NCBI GenBank assembly: GCA_017311315.1
Contig: CM029642.1
Location: 18,614,560-18,678,559, forward strand
Direction: 5' to 3'
Length of the DNA stretch: 64,000 nucleotides
Source of the DNA: Dendrocalamus latiflorus
Lineage: Eukaryota; Streptophyta; Magnoliopsida; Poales; Poaceae
Shown: positions 22,437 through 33,877 of the stretch, piece by piece
Numbering within the stretch: the first letter of the stretch is position 1
Layout: every line of letters begins with the position of its first letter
The notes under the pieces: model-generated
What the model saw: the letters and a program-made list of their open reading frames with translations, nothing else
The model's database searches: none
Told to the model about the DNA's origin: nothing
Translations under genes and position numbers: made by a program

Positions 22437-23453
22437 TAAGGAATGGTATGTTTGACACTTTGACTTTGACTAACTTTGATTACAGTATAAGTTGAATTAC
22501 TCAGTTTTATAGCACCACAAATTAGATTAGCTATACCTCACTAGATAAACCATGTAACTGTTTGTGTGAAACCAGCTTGTAAGTTCATGCTAAAAAAAAC
22601 CTATTCATAGTTTAGGGATGGAAAAAATTTAGAGCAAACATTGATAGAACCTAGCTTAATTTGGTGCCCCAGATGGTCTTGAGATCTATAGTACACCACC
22701 AACACAATTTATTTGCTTAGAAGTCAATAATTTTGCATGTCTGTAATGCATAGTTATTAAGTCATAAAGTTGGTTCGAGTCGCCGTGCTACCAACTTGCT
22801 GATTAGTCATGACTAGCCCTGACTAGTCGTCAACTAGTCCAATACTACTTGTGGTTGCTTCTGCTATTAGCTGCCTTCTACCACTACTACTAGCTACTGC
22901 TAGTGCTGCTACTACTACCTAATACCTAGATCCTCCTATTGTGTTACCTCTACACCACTGGCGATCCTACCCCATGGTGCGAGAGTCCCTCCAAATCGCA
23001 GCACCGACGTTCGCCTACAAGGAAAACACGAAAGGGTGAAACCTATTAGTGGGATTGCTAGAAGTGAACATTTATAGATATGATGTAACATACCATGATG
23101 TGAATGTCATGCACGAGGTACACGGGGTATGTGTCTATCGGTGCTACGACATGCGCTGGAGGTGGGTCGACGACATGTATCAGCCTAGTGTGTGTCCAAG
23201 GAGTGTACTAGTGAAGGTACTCATCATGCATGCTATGGTCGTAGGGTGTGGCCTCCTACACACAGTCCTGCAGCGCGCCCTCCCACTGGGCTATCCATGC
23301 CTCTATCTTCATCATCTAGTTTGTGTCACATTTTAGTCCCTTCCTAGAGTGCATGCAGGAGGTAGCATTTGGTTAGATGTCGTGCAACGAATTAGCAGTA
23401 AAAGGAGAGACATCTACAGTGATAACTCACGTGTGAACGTTGTTAGGTATAGG
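22437..23453. other. Spacer, left part of the MULE-2 region
   Basis: No gene is recognised. The left TIR of MULE-2 would be expected in this area, but no hairpin array or ACAAAAAT-type end was found. Confidence 0.4.
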
Positions 23454-24555
23454 TCACCTGACTGGTACTAGAGTGACATGGTGTAGGCCAAACTGTTGCA
23501 TGACACGATGCACCTCATAGTCCTCCATGAAGATGTTGAACACGAACTTCCGCCGCGTTAACCAAAAAGCCCGGTCGTGCCAACACAGGGAGGATAGCCC
23601 ATCAGGAGCGCGACTCTCTAGTGCCTCAGGAAAGTAGGGCTCCCAGCGCACATCGTTTATCGTGAGCCGGTCGAACTGCTCCACAAAGGGCAGATACGCC
23701 CGTGTAACCTATACGTGCGCAAACTGTACCTGCAAGGAACACCAGCTATTACATCAATGATTTGTAATGCGAAAGAATTAATTGCAAGTGAAAGTATGTA
23801 CCCGTCTACGACACCAGAGAGAACCCATCGTAGGCCGATCCACGTCACCCCTATGTACATCTCTGCCCCATACGGATTGATGTCCTCGAACATGGGCTGT
23901 CTGAGACTGAAGCGCTTGAACGACCACAACGCAGTAGCAACGGACACCCCACAAGGACCAAGTTTGCCTTGGTCTTGCCGCACGCATCACACAAGCTGCA
24001 TAGGTCGTGGCAAGTGCGGCTGAAGCCCAGCTGATGTGGGGGCCTCCCCCTCGGCTCATGACATTGCCGTGGCTGATGGTGAAGAGCACCTAACCAAACA
24101 GTCACCGTAAGTACACATCCAAGTGTCGCGAGACCTACTACTCATCTACGGCTAGGTCCATCCACTCCACTTGAGTACAAACAAAAAGTTATTAAGACCG
24201 TATTGTGGAAAGGAGAGCGCAGCTGATCGAACGGGAAGGGCGTCAGACATGTACCCAGAACTACGAGAGCCACCGCAACGACAACCCATGCGTCTGACCC
24301 GGCGGGAAGATGTAGGACTCCTCCAGAGCCCTAGGTGGAAGGACTCCCGGGAACCTAGCCAGTAGGTCCGCGCACCATCCGGCCGAGGCCTCCGACGGGA
24401 AGGCAGCAGCTCCTGCGATAGGAAGGCCGAACAGTAGGGAGATGTCCTGCAAAGTAGGGGCCATCTCCCCAAATGGGAAGTGGAAAGTGTGCGTCTCCAA
24501 TAGCCATCGGTCCACCAAAGCTGTTAAGCAGTCGAACAGGAAGCATCACGACCAC
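23454..24555 (-). pseudogene. Plant mobile domain (PMD) protein gene, broken
   Basis: Minus-strand frames carry successive pieces of the plant mobile domain (aminotransferase-like PMD family, as in MAIN/MAIL1). These are LVDRWLLETHTFHFPFGEM and LQDISLLFGLPIAG (24518-24261), SWASAALATTY (24089-24040), ALWSFKRFSLRQPMFED (about 23940-23890) and, at the end, VRWEPYFPEALESR and RVMQQFGLHH (23684-23454). At least three shifts or stops separate them, so it is not functional. A GT near 23800 after VLSGVVDGYI may be an original intron donor. PMD genes are known both as cellular genes and as cargo of MULE and gypsy elements. Here the gene lies in the same orientation about 700 bp beyond the MULE-2 transposase remnant, the place where MULE-1 and MULE-3 carry GRF genes. 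Confidence 0.75.
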
Positions 24556-25235
24556 TCCACACCATCCTCCCCGCTGGCAGGCATGGCCGGTCCATCCTCG
24601 TTTGTGGCCTGTACCATCTAGGCGAGAGGTAGTAGTCTGGCATCGCTCAGCCTACGAAGCAAAAAAGGTTAGTACGCAACCTACATATGGCGAGAAGACA
24701 ACGCCGTCGGAGTGCAAACCTGGCTGTCCAACGTGGATTTAGCCTCCAAATCACTCGATATGTGCACGTGCGGACCACCCCCCCAAGTCAATCGCCTCCT
24801 CTGCGCTCGCTGGAGGCGGAACACGATGCGAAGTACAATGCAACTGATCGACGTGCTTGTCCAAGAGGCCGTAAGGCCAATTTGATCTACGAAGTTCACA
24901 AGCCATACCTATAAAATGAATTCAAGTTATCATTTCTATGGAACAAAAAACATTGAATGTAAAGCAATAGTAAATAAAACTTGTAAATAAACAAATGAAA
25001 CAATACTAGGCTACCAGCACAATACTTACAATAGTACTGAAAAGGGGGAAATACCACAATAGTTGTATAAACGGTACATACAATGTACGATACAATTAGT
25101 ACGACACTACGTACATCAAAAGTGCTAACTAACAAAGTACAGATTATAATGCACAATGATTTCTAGTCTTGAAGCCACTTCGCATACTCCAACAACTAGC
25201 TACAGAAACCATGTCGGTCTGACTACTTATCAACA
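24556..25235. other. Spacer between the PMD gene and the MULE-2 transposase
   Basis: 24690-24900 is GC-richer and may hold more of the decayed PMD gene, but no domain is readable. 24900-25200 is AT-rich with no feature. Confidence 0.4.
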
Positions 25236-27835
25236 GGTGCCTTACATCGTCTAGCTGTGTGCCCCTCCTAATCGCAGCGCCCGCAGCGTCTACCAGGCGC
25301 TCCGGGTGTGATTCGTCCATATCATTTGTAGTATGACGACTCTGTCATCGACCCTTCCCACCCTTCAGCATGTCAACATCCAGAATCCAGGTCCTCCCTG
25401 CAATATCCAAAGTGGCGAAGTTCAACACAACCCTGAACTTCCTAAGCTTGCCACACCACACCTGCATCACCCTCTCCTTAAAGAAGTACTCGGACATGAA
25501 ATTCGAAAGATCCATGCCCACAGTCCCGCATGCGGCGAGGACATGAGAGCATGACTTGTGTAACAGCTTCGGCTTGTTGCACTAGCAGCTAGGTTCGTTT
25601 ACATAATTTCCAAGGCTTATCTCATGGGTAACAAGAGCACGAGCTGTCCCAAATCCGGCTCTATCCCAGAGGAGCACGTCGAAATGATGCTCCCTATGGA
25701 CCATGACATGCATCGTGTGCAATTGGCCCTTCTCTGTCTTCGCCTGCATGTATGCCATAATTGTTGACAAGTACAATGTTTGTGAGTTGACTACATAAAG
25801 TGCGGCATTTGCATGCTTCTCCCTAAAATAGCCGATTGTACTATGCAGAACACCTTCCACGATGGTGATGAGGGGCTAAGAATGAAGGTTCTTGTACACC
25901 TTGGCAAGATTAGTAGTCATTATGCCGCACCTCACGCCGTCCATGTCATGCAACAGGGACTACTTCTCTAATGGCTCTCTCTCGATCCACTGCAAGAAGC
26001 ACTTGATGTTCCATGAGTTCCTCCTCGGACCAGTTGCGTCAAGCTCATCCAGTGCTGTGAGGTATTCGAGTTGTGCCGTTCCAGGCATGTCTCGTCCCTT
26101 GTTCCTCTCTTCAACGTGCTTCCTGCTATGCTTGTCCAACAACATCCACAAAGCATCAAATTTTCTCTTCTAGATCTGCATAACCAGCCTCTTGAACAGC
26201 TTCATCAATGGTTGCTTTGGGAACTGCTTGAAAAAGTTGGCCCCTAGATGACAAATGCACCATCTTTTCCTCATATATGGCCAAGGGAAGGGCTCCTCAG
26301 GGTATTCCTAAAGTTTTCTTATGGCTTTCACTATCCCGGTGTGGTGATCATGGATTACGCATACACCAGAACGAGCGCTGATAACTCCAACCCTCACATG
26401 TCTAAGGAACCAAAACCAGCTATCGTAATTCTCATTTTTCATGAATGCGATGGCCTGAGGCATAATTTAATTGTTGCCATCAATGCCAATGGCCATAAGG
26501 ATCTAGCCCTTATATTTGCTGGTCAAACAGGTCCCGTCAACTGAGATCATAGGAAGTATATACCTGAATGCCTCGATGCACGCACTGAAGGCTAAGAAGG
26601 CCCTTTGCAATACCGCAAAACCTAGCGGCCTTGTAGATGGCTTGTCATTCACAGCAATGTATACGCCCAAGTTCTTGTCCTGTAGCACCTGAAGCATACA
26701 AGGAAGGTTGTATACGCCTCCTCGAATGACCCAAACCATTTTTTCCAAAGCCTTCTGCTTTATACGGTACGCCTTCGCGTAGCCAATCTTGTACTTGAAT
26801 TTCTTCTCGATAGCCACCATGATGTGCGTGGCCTTGATGTCCTTCTTCTCCACTATCTCTCCATACATCAAATTGGCTATAAAGGTGGACGTTAGGTTAT
26901 GATGCCTCGACAAAACACTACTGAGAATGCAGGAGTACGGCTCTACCTTCGACTCAATCCAGTGAATCTCATACTTAGGTCTACGTGCATGCACCCTCCA
27001 AGAACAACTGGTCTGCTCGCACTTCATGGTGTACTACTCCTAGCTAGATTTCATGACCCAAAAAAGTCCGCTGCATGGACAAGGCCCACGCTTGATGGAA
27101 TCCTGCATCAATGCCTTGTCAACAAACATTGAATGCAATCGAACCTCTGTGCTATGATACTCCCACGGTGATTCATGCTCGTCATGTGCAGCAACACCCT
27201 AAACATTAAACCGGTTCCATTCCTGCGGAATGGGAGCTTTGTCCTTATCGGAACTATCCTCATCGTCCCTCCTGTATAACTTCCTCTTTAGCCCAAGCCA
27301 TCCGGTCATCTTCTTCATTTGATGCACTATGTACTCTATATGCTCTCCTTCATCAACTTGTCCTATAGGCTCACCATGCCATGATCGTTCTTCCTCTTCT
27401 CCATGTATCACATCGGCCTCATCACGAGCAACTTCGTTCTCTTGACCAACATGCTAGGCACCCGAGCTGCTCGCACCTCCCGAATGATTATACAACTTCT
27501 ATTGGATATGGTTGCAAAAGCATTACGCACTCATATCCATGGCGCCGAGGCCCTTGCACAAATCCCTTTTCACGCAACAGTGCACATCAATGTTCTCAAC
27601 TCCCATCTAATATCCATGAGAGATCAGCTCCAAAGCCCTTGTATGATGACATTGTACACCTCAGGGTCCAAGGAGAAATGCATATGAGCCAGTACATCAC
27701 ATCTGTGATTCGAGCATTCTCGCCATCCAGGTGTACCAAAGTGGGTTGCGCAAAACCGCTCAAGTCAACATCATTCGGACCTTCATGAATGGTGCCGACA
27801 CTGTAGTGTACTTTCAATGTAGTGGATATCGGCAT
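25236..27835 (-). pseudogene. MULE-2 transposase, decayed
   Basis: Same protein as the MULE-1 transposase, with many frameshifts and stops. In order on the minus strand: N-terminus (ATG near 27835, frame 27892-27596); acidic linker (27411-27199, ending QEWNRFNV and a stop); the Cys/His zinc finger and first catalytic Asp (27027-26503, MKCEQTSCSW to SVDGT); the segment around the third acidic residue (26173-25960); the region up to the SWIM CxC (25860-25582); and the CCHC knuckle at about 25236-25290, itself interrupted by TAG. A shift lies inside ALEKMVWVIRGGVYN near 26740. It serves as a useful intact reference for the codons that turned into stops in MULE-1. No active enzyme is possible. 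Confidence 0.88.
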
Positions 27836-28771
27836 TACTGATGTCTGCTTGTAAATATTTTCAATGTTGCAACTAGTCAAATTGCATCGCACATTGTGAA
27901 AGTACTAATGTATTGTAATTTACATTTCAACAATAGTTCACCTATCATGACCAACTACACTACCATCATAACATAACCCGTACTTATTCACACCAACACC
28001 GCTCCCACTCCTGTGACCCAATACGCATGAACTCGCTATCGGCTCCCATGCGTACCGACGCCACTCTTCTCTTGCTGCTCGAGTTTTCTCCTACTGTAAA
28101 TAATTCCTAATGGGTTTCGACAATTTACATGATATATTGATTTAAATACCAATATACCAGTTATAACGGTACACATGATTTTTCAACGAACTAACGACAT
28201 TATATTCATTCATAATTAATTATAAATGTTACTAGTAATGTTTTGTACAAAGCGAACTGTTTACTTCGTACAAAAGTAACGACTGAATTCTGAATAATTA
28301 TAAGTTTCTACGGATGTTTATTTTGTACATAATATTAACTAAATTTTCTACAACTATAATTTTATACGGATGCTAATTTGCTATGGATGCTAATTTTCTA
28401 CAACTATATTCACTAAATTTTCTACAACTATAAGTTTATACGGATGCTAATTTTCTATAATTATATTTACTAAATTTGCAACGACTATTTACTTCATATC
28501 AAAGTTGTAATATTCTTTTCTATAACTAAAATTTTCTACGGATCTAATTATACACTAAATAAACTATTTACTTCATACAAAAAAATATTGACTACAACAT
28601 ACAAAAATTTTTACGTCGCTGAAGTACCAGAACCTCTCCTTCATCTTCCTCTCCCTCTCCCTCTCCTCTCCTCTCTTTTTCTTCCCTCTCCTCTTCTCTT
28701 CTTTCTTTCCCTTCTCTCCACGTCGGATGAATGGCCGGGGCTCGGCCGAGCAGCCGATTTATATACGCCTC
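27836..28771. other. Transposase upstream region of MULE-2
   Basis: No gene is seen. AT-rich, with repeated TTTTCTACAACTATA-type motifs (28330-28560). At 28631-28720 is a CTCC/CTCTCC pyrimidine tract that matches the tract of MULE-1 and MULE-3. Homologous to 39560-40352. Confidence 0.6.
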
Positions 28772-28940
28772 CAGTCACCGAAAGGTTAGACGACTGATCA
28801 GTCGCCCAACCGTTGGGTGACTGGTCGCAGTCGCCTAACTATTCGGCGACAGCAATTAAGTCGCTCAACGATCCACGGACTGCCTACGTGTCACGCGGTC
28901 ATTGGGCGATAAGTTTTAGTCACCCAACCGTAAGGCGACT
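28772..28940. repeat. Subterminal hairpin array of MULE-2 (right)
   Basis: Four or five modules of the GTCGCCCAACC...GGTGACTGG / AGGCGACT type, partly decayed, in the same place as in MULE-1. Confidence 0.68.
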
Positions 28941-29015
28941 GGAGGCCATTTTTGTAAAAAAATTTCACATGTATATTTCTGTTATTTTAAATAAAATAGA
29001 TTGTTTTTTAAAAAA

Positions 29016-29593
29016 TTCTTGGATCTTGATCCAATGGCAAAGGAATTCAACTAATTTCAACCAAAAAATAGGCAATGATGGGTGCACAGACCCTTATAAT
29101 TATGGGATTGACTATTGCACAGTCACCTGAAAATTTATAATGTCAGTCACTTTTTTTGCTCCTTATATGCACATCCAATAACTGGCTGTTGTTTTTTTAT
29201 GTTGTGTTTCATTGCAACTTCAGGTAATTGAGAGTGCAACTTCAGGTGACTGAGAGATAAAAAAATTAGTCGATTGTGCAATAGCAAATCTGTAATATTA
29301 TTTCTTGTTGTAATAGGTAGTCCCCAAAAACTGTTCATTTGTTGCTACGATTCGTTTTGGATGATGTGGTAACAATCTTTTTTCATTTTTGTGTGGGGTG
29401 TTCCCTTTGTTGCAAATGTAGCATTGTGAAACTTGTGAAGTGGTATATAAGTACAGCTGTCTATATCAGAACAAGATTGAAGTTTCTTGAGACCGACAGA
29501 GAACCATTAGTTAGACGTACGGTCGCTAACAACGGCATATATTTTTTTCGGCCATGTTGCTCACCTACTCCTCTACGTATAGCTAACAATGGT
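29016..29593. other. Spacer
   Basis: No gene is seen. 29150-29290 contains short repeats of TGCAACTTCAGGTRA. Confidence 0.45.
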
Positions 29594-29602
29594 CATTATT
29601 CT

Positions 29603-30643
29603 GAGTTAAAACCAGATTTGGCATTATTACGCACTGTATTTATAAAAATAATCATATACACACTATATTAATAAAAATATCACTTATACCGTCCGATAGA
29701 CGGGCGGCAGCGCCCGCGAGGCGACACGCGGCACGACCACCGGCGGCAGGCACCTGCCGCCCCCTCATCAGACGGCAGACAGCCTGCCGCTCGGTGGGCA
29801 GACGGCAGGCAAGCCTGCTATTTGGTGAGGGGCTGCAGGTGATTAAGCCGGCTAACTAGCTGGCTTAGTTACCTGCCCTAATTTTTTAAATTTGTAAATC
29901 TAACAAATGAGCTCAAAAAATTATGACATTTTTGGTGGAGCTTCCCGAGGCATCTTCGTATATTCTGCAATTTTTTTATAATTTTTTGAGCTCATTTGCT
30001 ATGTCTAAAAATTTTTAGAACAATGCATAATTAACCAGACGATTAAACAGTTATGCGCCGTTAGTGCTTAATCATCCATTTAATTACACACCACTCAAAT
30101 AATTTTTAGAGGTAGCAAAGTGATGAAAAAAATTACGTAAAAATTACACAACGTAGCACACTATATACGGAAGCTCTATAAAAAAGTTTGTAATTTTTCA
30201 CAACCATTTGCTACCTCTAAAAATTTTTAGAGCGGCGTATAACTGCTTAATTGCCTAGTTAATTATGTGTCATTCCAAAACAAAATTAGAGGTAGCAAAT
30301 GGCCTCAAAAAGTTGCAAAACAATTATACAACATACCACAATGCCTCAGGAAGCTCCACAAAAAATGTTCATAATTTTTTTAGCTCATTTGCTATATTTA
30401 TAAATTTTAAAACTTATAAATTACGAAGTTAGGCAGGTAATTAAGCCAGCTTAATTACCTGTCATCCATGGGCGGGCGGCAGGCGTCTGCCGTCTGCTCG
30501 TGGGACGGCAGGTGACATGCGTCGTCTCCTCCGCTCTGTCGCCCGCCCACCAGACGGTATAAACGATATTTTTATCAATACGATGCGCATAAGGCTATTT
30601 TTGTAAATACGATGCTAAACAGTATCAAAAGTGGCTTTAGCTC
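29603..30643. mobile_element. Non-autonomous MULE (1.04 kb) with TIRs over 100 bp
   Basis: The ends read GAGTTAAAACCAGATTTGG and, inward from the right, GAGCTAAAGCCACTTTTGA. The inverted match continues for about 110 bp through AATAAAAATATCACTTATACC and then into a GC-rich GACGGGCGGCAG block. The flanks are CATTATTCT (29594-29602) and CGTTATTCT (30644-30652), 8 of 9 identical, as expected for a Mutator TSD. The interior is AT-rich with inverted motifs around AATTATTTTTAGAGGTAGCAAA and no ORF. It ends 484 bp before the NLR-1 start codon, so it is part of that gene's upstream region. Confidence 0.85.
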
Positions 30644-30652
30644 CGTTATTCT

Positions 30653-31126
30653 TTTCATGATAACATCTGCTGTTGACAGAACGAATGCAGGGCCCTGGCC
30701 ACGAGACGAAACAGTAGAAGTGGGGCTTGGGTGGTGTCCGAGGGCATGGAAGTATTCCAACTCTCTCAAATTGTGCCTACAAAGCTCTATTTGTAGTTAC
30801 ATGTGTATCCACCTAGAGGACTACAGTGCCTGTGCCATGGAGGTCTTGGACGTGTGTGGGGCTGGATCTGACGGCTCGTGGATAGGGAACTCAGCATTTC
30901 CTGCCCACGCCCTATATTTTTCTGTGGACAAACAACATCCATTACGGACAAAACTAATGCGTTGCCCTTTGTTAATTAACAACTGGGTGGAATTTTCGTG
31001 GAAGCATCATGAATTTTCAGTTGGCTTTCTAGTTGAGAGAGGGAATTACAACTGAGAAAGAGCTTCCACACCTTACGCCGCAGAGAGATAGAGAGAGGCA
31101 GAGGGATACCACTCAAGACCAGGGCC
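30653..31126 (+). promoter_or_regulatory. Upstream region of NLR-1
   Basis: 474 bp between a MULE end and the start codon. It has an AT-rich stretch (CTATATTTTTC near 30908) and a purine-rich leader with (GA)n at 31082-31100. No certain TATA box was identified. Confidence 0.35.
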
Positions 31127-33877
31127 ATGGCTGAGTCTGCAGTTTCTTCTGTGCTTGGAAGACTCGGCAACCTTGCTATCCAGGAGACGTCCCTGCTATG
31201 CAGAGTCACCGGTGAAGTGGGCTTCTTGAAGAACGAGCTGGAGCGGCTGCAAGGATTCCTTCATGATGCGGACAGCAAGAGGAGGTCCGGGGATGAAAGC
31301 ATAGCCGTCTGGGTCCGCCAGATCAGAGGTGCGGCGTATGATGCTGAGAACGTTATTGAATGTGCAGAGCATGTGAAGAAGCGAAACAGGCTGAAGAAGG
31401 GCTTCATGGGTGCCATCTCAAGGTATGCTCGATTGCCAAGTGACTTGGTTACCCTCCATAAAGTTGATGCGGAAATTCGTCGTATCAGAAGGAATATTCA
31501 AGAAATTACACGTAGTGTTTCCAATCTGGGTATTCTTAATCTCGGTGGGAGTACAGTACCAGAAGTGCTTCGTGATGTACCCGATCCACTGTATAGACCA
31601 ATTCTTGGTGATGATGATGATGTCGTGGTTGGATTTCAGAAGGAAGCCGAGAAAATTGTGGAAGAACTGAAAAATACGGAGAACAAACAGCTAACTGTCA
31701 TCTCTATAGTGGCAACAGGAGGGGCGGGAAAGACCACACTAGCAAGGAAAGTGTACGATTCAGCAGCCGTTAGAGTGTGTGTTAATGCATTTGCTTTTGT
31801 TCCTGTCTCACAAAAGTTTGAAGTGCTCCGTGTATTGAAAGACATCACAATGCAAGCTATGGGGATCAAAAGGGAAGACAAAGAGTTTGGCAAAACGGGA
31901 ATACTGGAGGAGTTCGAGAAAATGGGGGTAGAAGAAATAACAGATAAATTGCGTGATCTTCTTAAAGAGAAAAGATACTTGATTGTACTTGACGATGTTT
32001 GGACAACAGATACATGGGATAGAATTAAGCAAGCTTTTCCTGATATCAAGAACGGAAGCAGGGTGTTGCTAACTACTCGTAACTTGCAAGCTGCGAATCA
32101 AGCTAATAAGTTGACTCATGTTCATCAGCTTAGACTACTGAACGAGGAGGAATGTTGGCAACTTTTCTGTTCGAAGGCATTCCCATCGTATGAAAGCATT
32201 GATACGAAGTGTCGCGGTGAGCTTGAAAGCGTTGGCAAGAGTCTTGTAAAGAAATGTGATGGTTTACCACTAGCTCTCGTTGTTTTGGGAGGATACCTAG
32301 CGAAGAACCTTCATCGAGAAGCATGGTTGAGAATGGACGGCTGCTTGGATTGGGAAGTTACGAGCAGATGGGACATTATGCGGAGCATAATAGCTCGTAG
32401 TTATGATGACATGCCAGATCATCACCTGAAATCTTGTTTTCTTTTTATGGCATCTTTTCCTGAGGATTTTCAACTTCGAGCTAATACTCTTATAAAATCA
32501 TGGATCGCGGAGGGTTTTGTGCAACATAAACGGAGAAACACACTAGAAGAAACTGCACATGACTACCTGGAGGAGTTAGCTCGAAGATCTATGGTTCAAG
32601 TCGTCCAGAGGAATGATTATGAATTGATTGAAATAGTCCAAATGCATGATATCTTGCATGAATGGGCGGTACAAGAAGCCCAGAAAGAAGTTTTCTTCAA
32701 GGTGTGCAAGAATCATGGTGACATGCATGTATCCTCTTCAGAGACAATGACAGCATATCGCATTTCTTCAGTAGATTTCTTTGACGACGAGATTGGCAGA
32801 TCTGCATCAAATATGCGAACCATGTTGGGCTTCAGCTTGCCTTCTGTTCCCCTTGAAACATTAAGATTCTTGAGGGTACTTTTCATGGACAACTCAAATT
32901 TGAAGAAATTTTATAGACAACTCGGCAGTTTGATACATTTGAGATACATTGGGTTGAAAGATTGTACAAATTTGGTGCTGCCATCCTCCATTGGACGCCT
33001 CCTCAACCTGCAATCTATTGATTTGCAAGGCACACCAGTGCCCTATATCCCAAAATCTTTGTGGGATATAGACACACTGAGGCATATTGAGATCCCGTTT
33101 ATAGAAGTATCAACTATTCCTGTACCAGTACCAGAGCAACAGAAGGAGTTTCAGTTTCAGACCTTGCGCATTGGTAGAAAGTCGCCGTGGATTTACGATA
33201 ATTACACGTGGATACGTATGCGAAAGTCTCTACTGCAAATGACACATCTAAAGGTTTTAAAATTAAGAGGAATGTTTGTTCCTGTGGATATCTTGGCCTG
33301 TTTGTCAAACCATCTGGTTGAGCTTGAGTTATGGCTGTTTTTAGACAAGACTGTGTTTCCGGACAGCAGTGTACTCCCGCGGAACCTTCGCATCTTTTAC
33401 CTGTGCATTGAGCGCCCCTGTCCAGTAGACCCAATGCCAATTCTAGGGAAGCTTCATAACCTCGTAACTGTTGGATTGCTTGTGCAAAATTATGAAGCCC
33501 CCAACATGACCAGCCCTGCTGGAGGGTTCCCACAGCTAAAACACCTGGACCTCTGGCTTATTCCCGTTGAGAAATTGAGGTTTGAGGCTGGTACGATGCC
33601 AAAGCTCACCGAGTTGGCTCTTTTCGGATGTGGAAATATGACAAGGCTTCCAGATGGGCTCTTGGACTTGCCGTCCCTAAAGATGCTGGAGCTGGTAGAC
33701 ATGGAAAATATGCTACCTGAGGAAAGTCATGAAGAACTTGAGAAGAAAGGTTGCAAGCTCGTCATAACAAAAAAAAAGAGTAGATCGAAGAGGCAACTTC
33801 AGTTCACCCCCTTCAGTAAGTCTCAGATCCCATTCACGCTCCTGTGCTTCTTCTTCCATCCACTGCTTTGGCGATGA
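31127..33877 (+). CDS. NLR-1, CC-NB-ARC-LRR immune receptor (RPP13/RPM1 class)
   Basis: An intracellular receptor that detects pathogen effectors and triggers cell death when its nucleotide switch opens. The single frame of 916 residues begins ATG in GGCCATGG context. Order: N-terminal coiled coil (about 1-140), NB-ARC (about 165-510), LRRs (about 560-880). Visible motifs: P-loop GGAGKTTLAR near residue 197, RNBS-A VPVSQ, kinase-2 LIVLDDVW near 285, RNBS-B GSRVLLTTRN, GLPLALVVLGG near 378, RNBS-D CFLFMASFPEDF, and a canonical MHD (VQMHDILH) at about 505-507. In place of EDVID it has AYDAENVIE. All switch motifs are intact and there is no stop or shift, so it is probably functional. The last about 30 residues, after a Lys/Ser-rich stretch, are not LRR-like. 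A CA|GTAAGT near 33812 could be a 3' intron donor, so the true C terminus may differ. It lies alone, tail to tail with NLR-2. Confidence 0.93.
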   Translation: MAESAVSSVLGRLGNLAIQETSLLCRVTGEVGFLKNELERLQGFLHDADSKRRSGDESIAVWVRQIRGAAYDAENVIECAEHVKKRNRLKKGFMGAISRYARLPSDLVTLHKVDAEIRRIRRNIQEITRSVSNLGILNLGGSTVPEVLRDVPDPLYRPILGDDDDVVVGFQKEAEKIVEELKNTENKQLTVISIVATGGAGKTTLARKVYDSAAVRVCVNAFAFVPVSQKFEVLRVLKDITMQAMGIKREDKEFGKTGILEEFEKMGVEEITDKLRDLLKEKRYLIVLDDVWTTDTWDRIKQAFPDIKNGSRVLLTTRNLQAANQANKLTHVHQLRLLNEEECWQLFCSKAFPSYESIDTKCRGELESVGKSLVKKCDGLPLALVVLGGYLAKNLHREAWLRMDGCLDWEVTSRWDIMRSIIARSYDDMPDHHLKSCFLFMASFPEDFQLRANTLIKSWIAEGFVQHKRRNTLEETAHDYLEELARRSMVQVVQRNDYELIEIVQMHDILHEWAVQEAQKEVFFKVCKNHGDMHVSSSETMTAYRISSVDFFDDEIGRSASNMRTMLGFSLPSVPLETLRFLRVLFMDNSNLKKFYRQLGSLIHLRYIGLKDCTNLVLPSSIGRLLNLQSIDLQGTPVPYIPKSLWDIDTLRHIEIPFIEVSTIPVPVPEQQKEFQFQTLRIGRKSPWIYDNYTWIRMRKSLLQMTHLKVLKLRGMFVPVDILACLSNHLVELELWLFLDKTVFPDSSVLPRNLRIFYLCIERPCPVDPMPILGKLHNLVTVGLLVQNYEAPNMTSPAGGFPQLKHLDLWLIPVEKLRFEAGTMPKLTELALFGCGNMTRLPDGLLDLPSLKMLELVDMENMLPEESHEELEKKGCKLVITKKKSRSKRQLQFTPFSKSQIPFTLLCFFFHPLLWR

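Larger units (their letters stand above)
22437..29015 (-). mobile_element. MULE-2, Mutator-like element (left boundary not found)
   Basis: Right end: hairpin array at 28772-28940, then a TIR-like end reading outward through GGAGGCCATTTTTGTAAAAA to about 29015. It matches the MULE-1 and MULE-3 ends in order and spacing. The interior holds the transposase remnant and, beyond it, the PMD pseudogene. 27900-28600 is homologous to 39560-40230 of MULE-3. No left TIR or TSD was recognised, so the left coordinate is a guess and membership of the PMD gene is inferred from its place and orientation. Confidence 0.6.

Noticed and set aside
24687..24914. 75-residue plus-strand frame
   Set aside because: No domain; probably antisense to the decayed PMD region.
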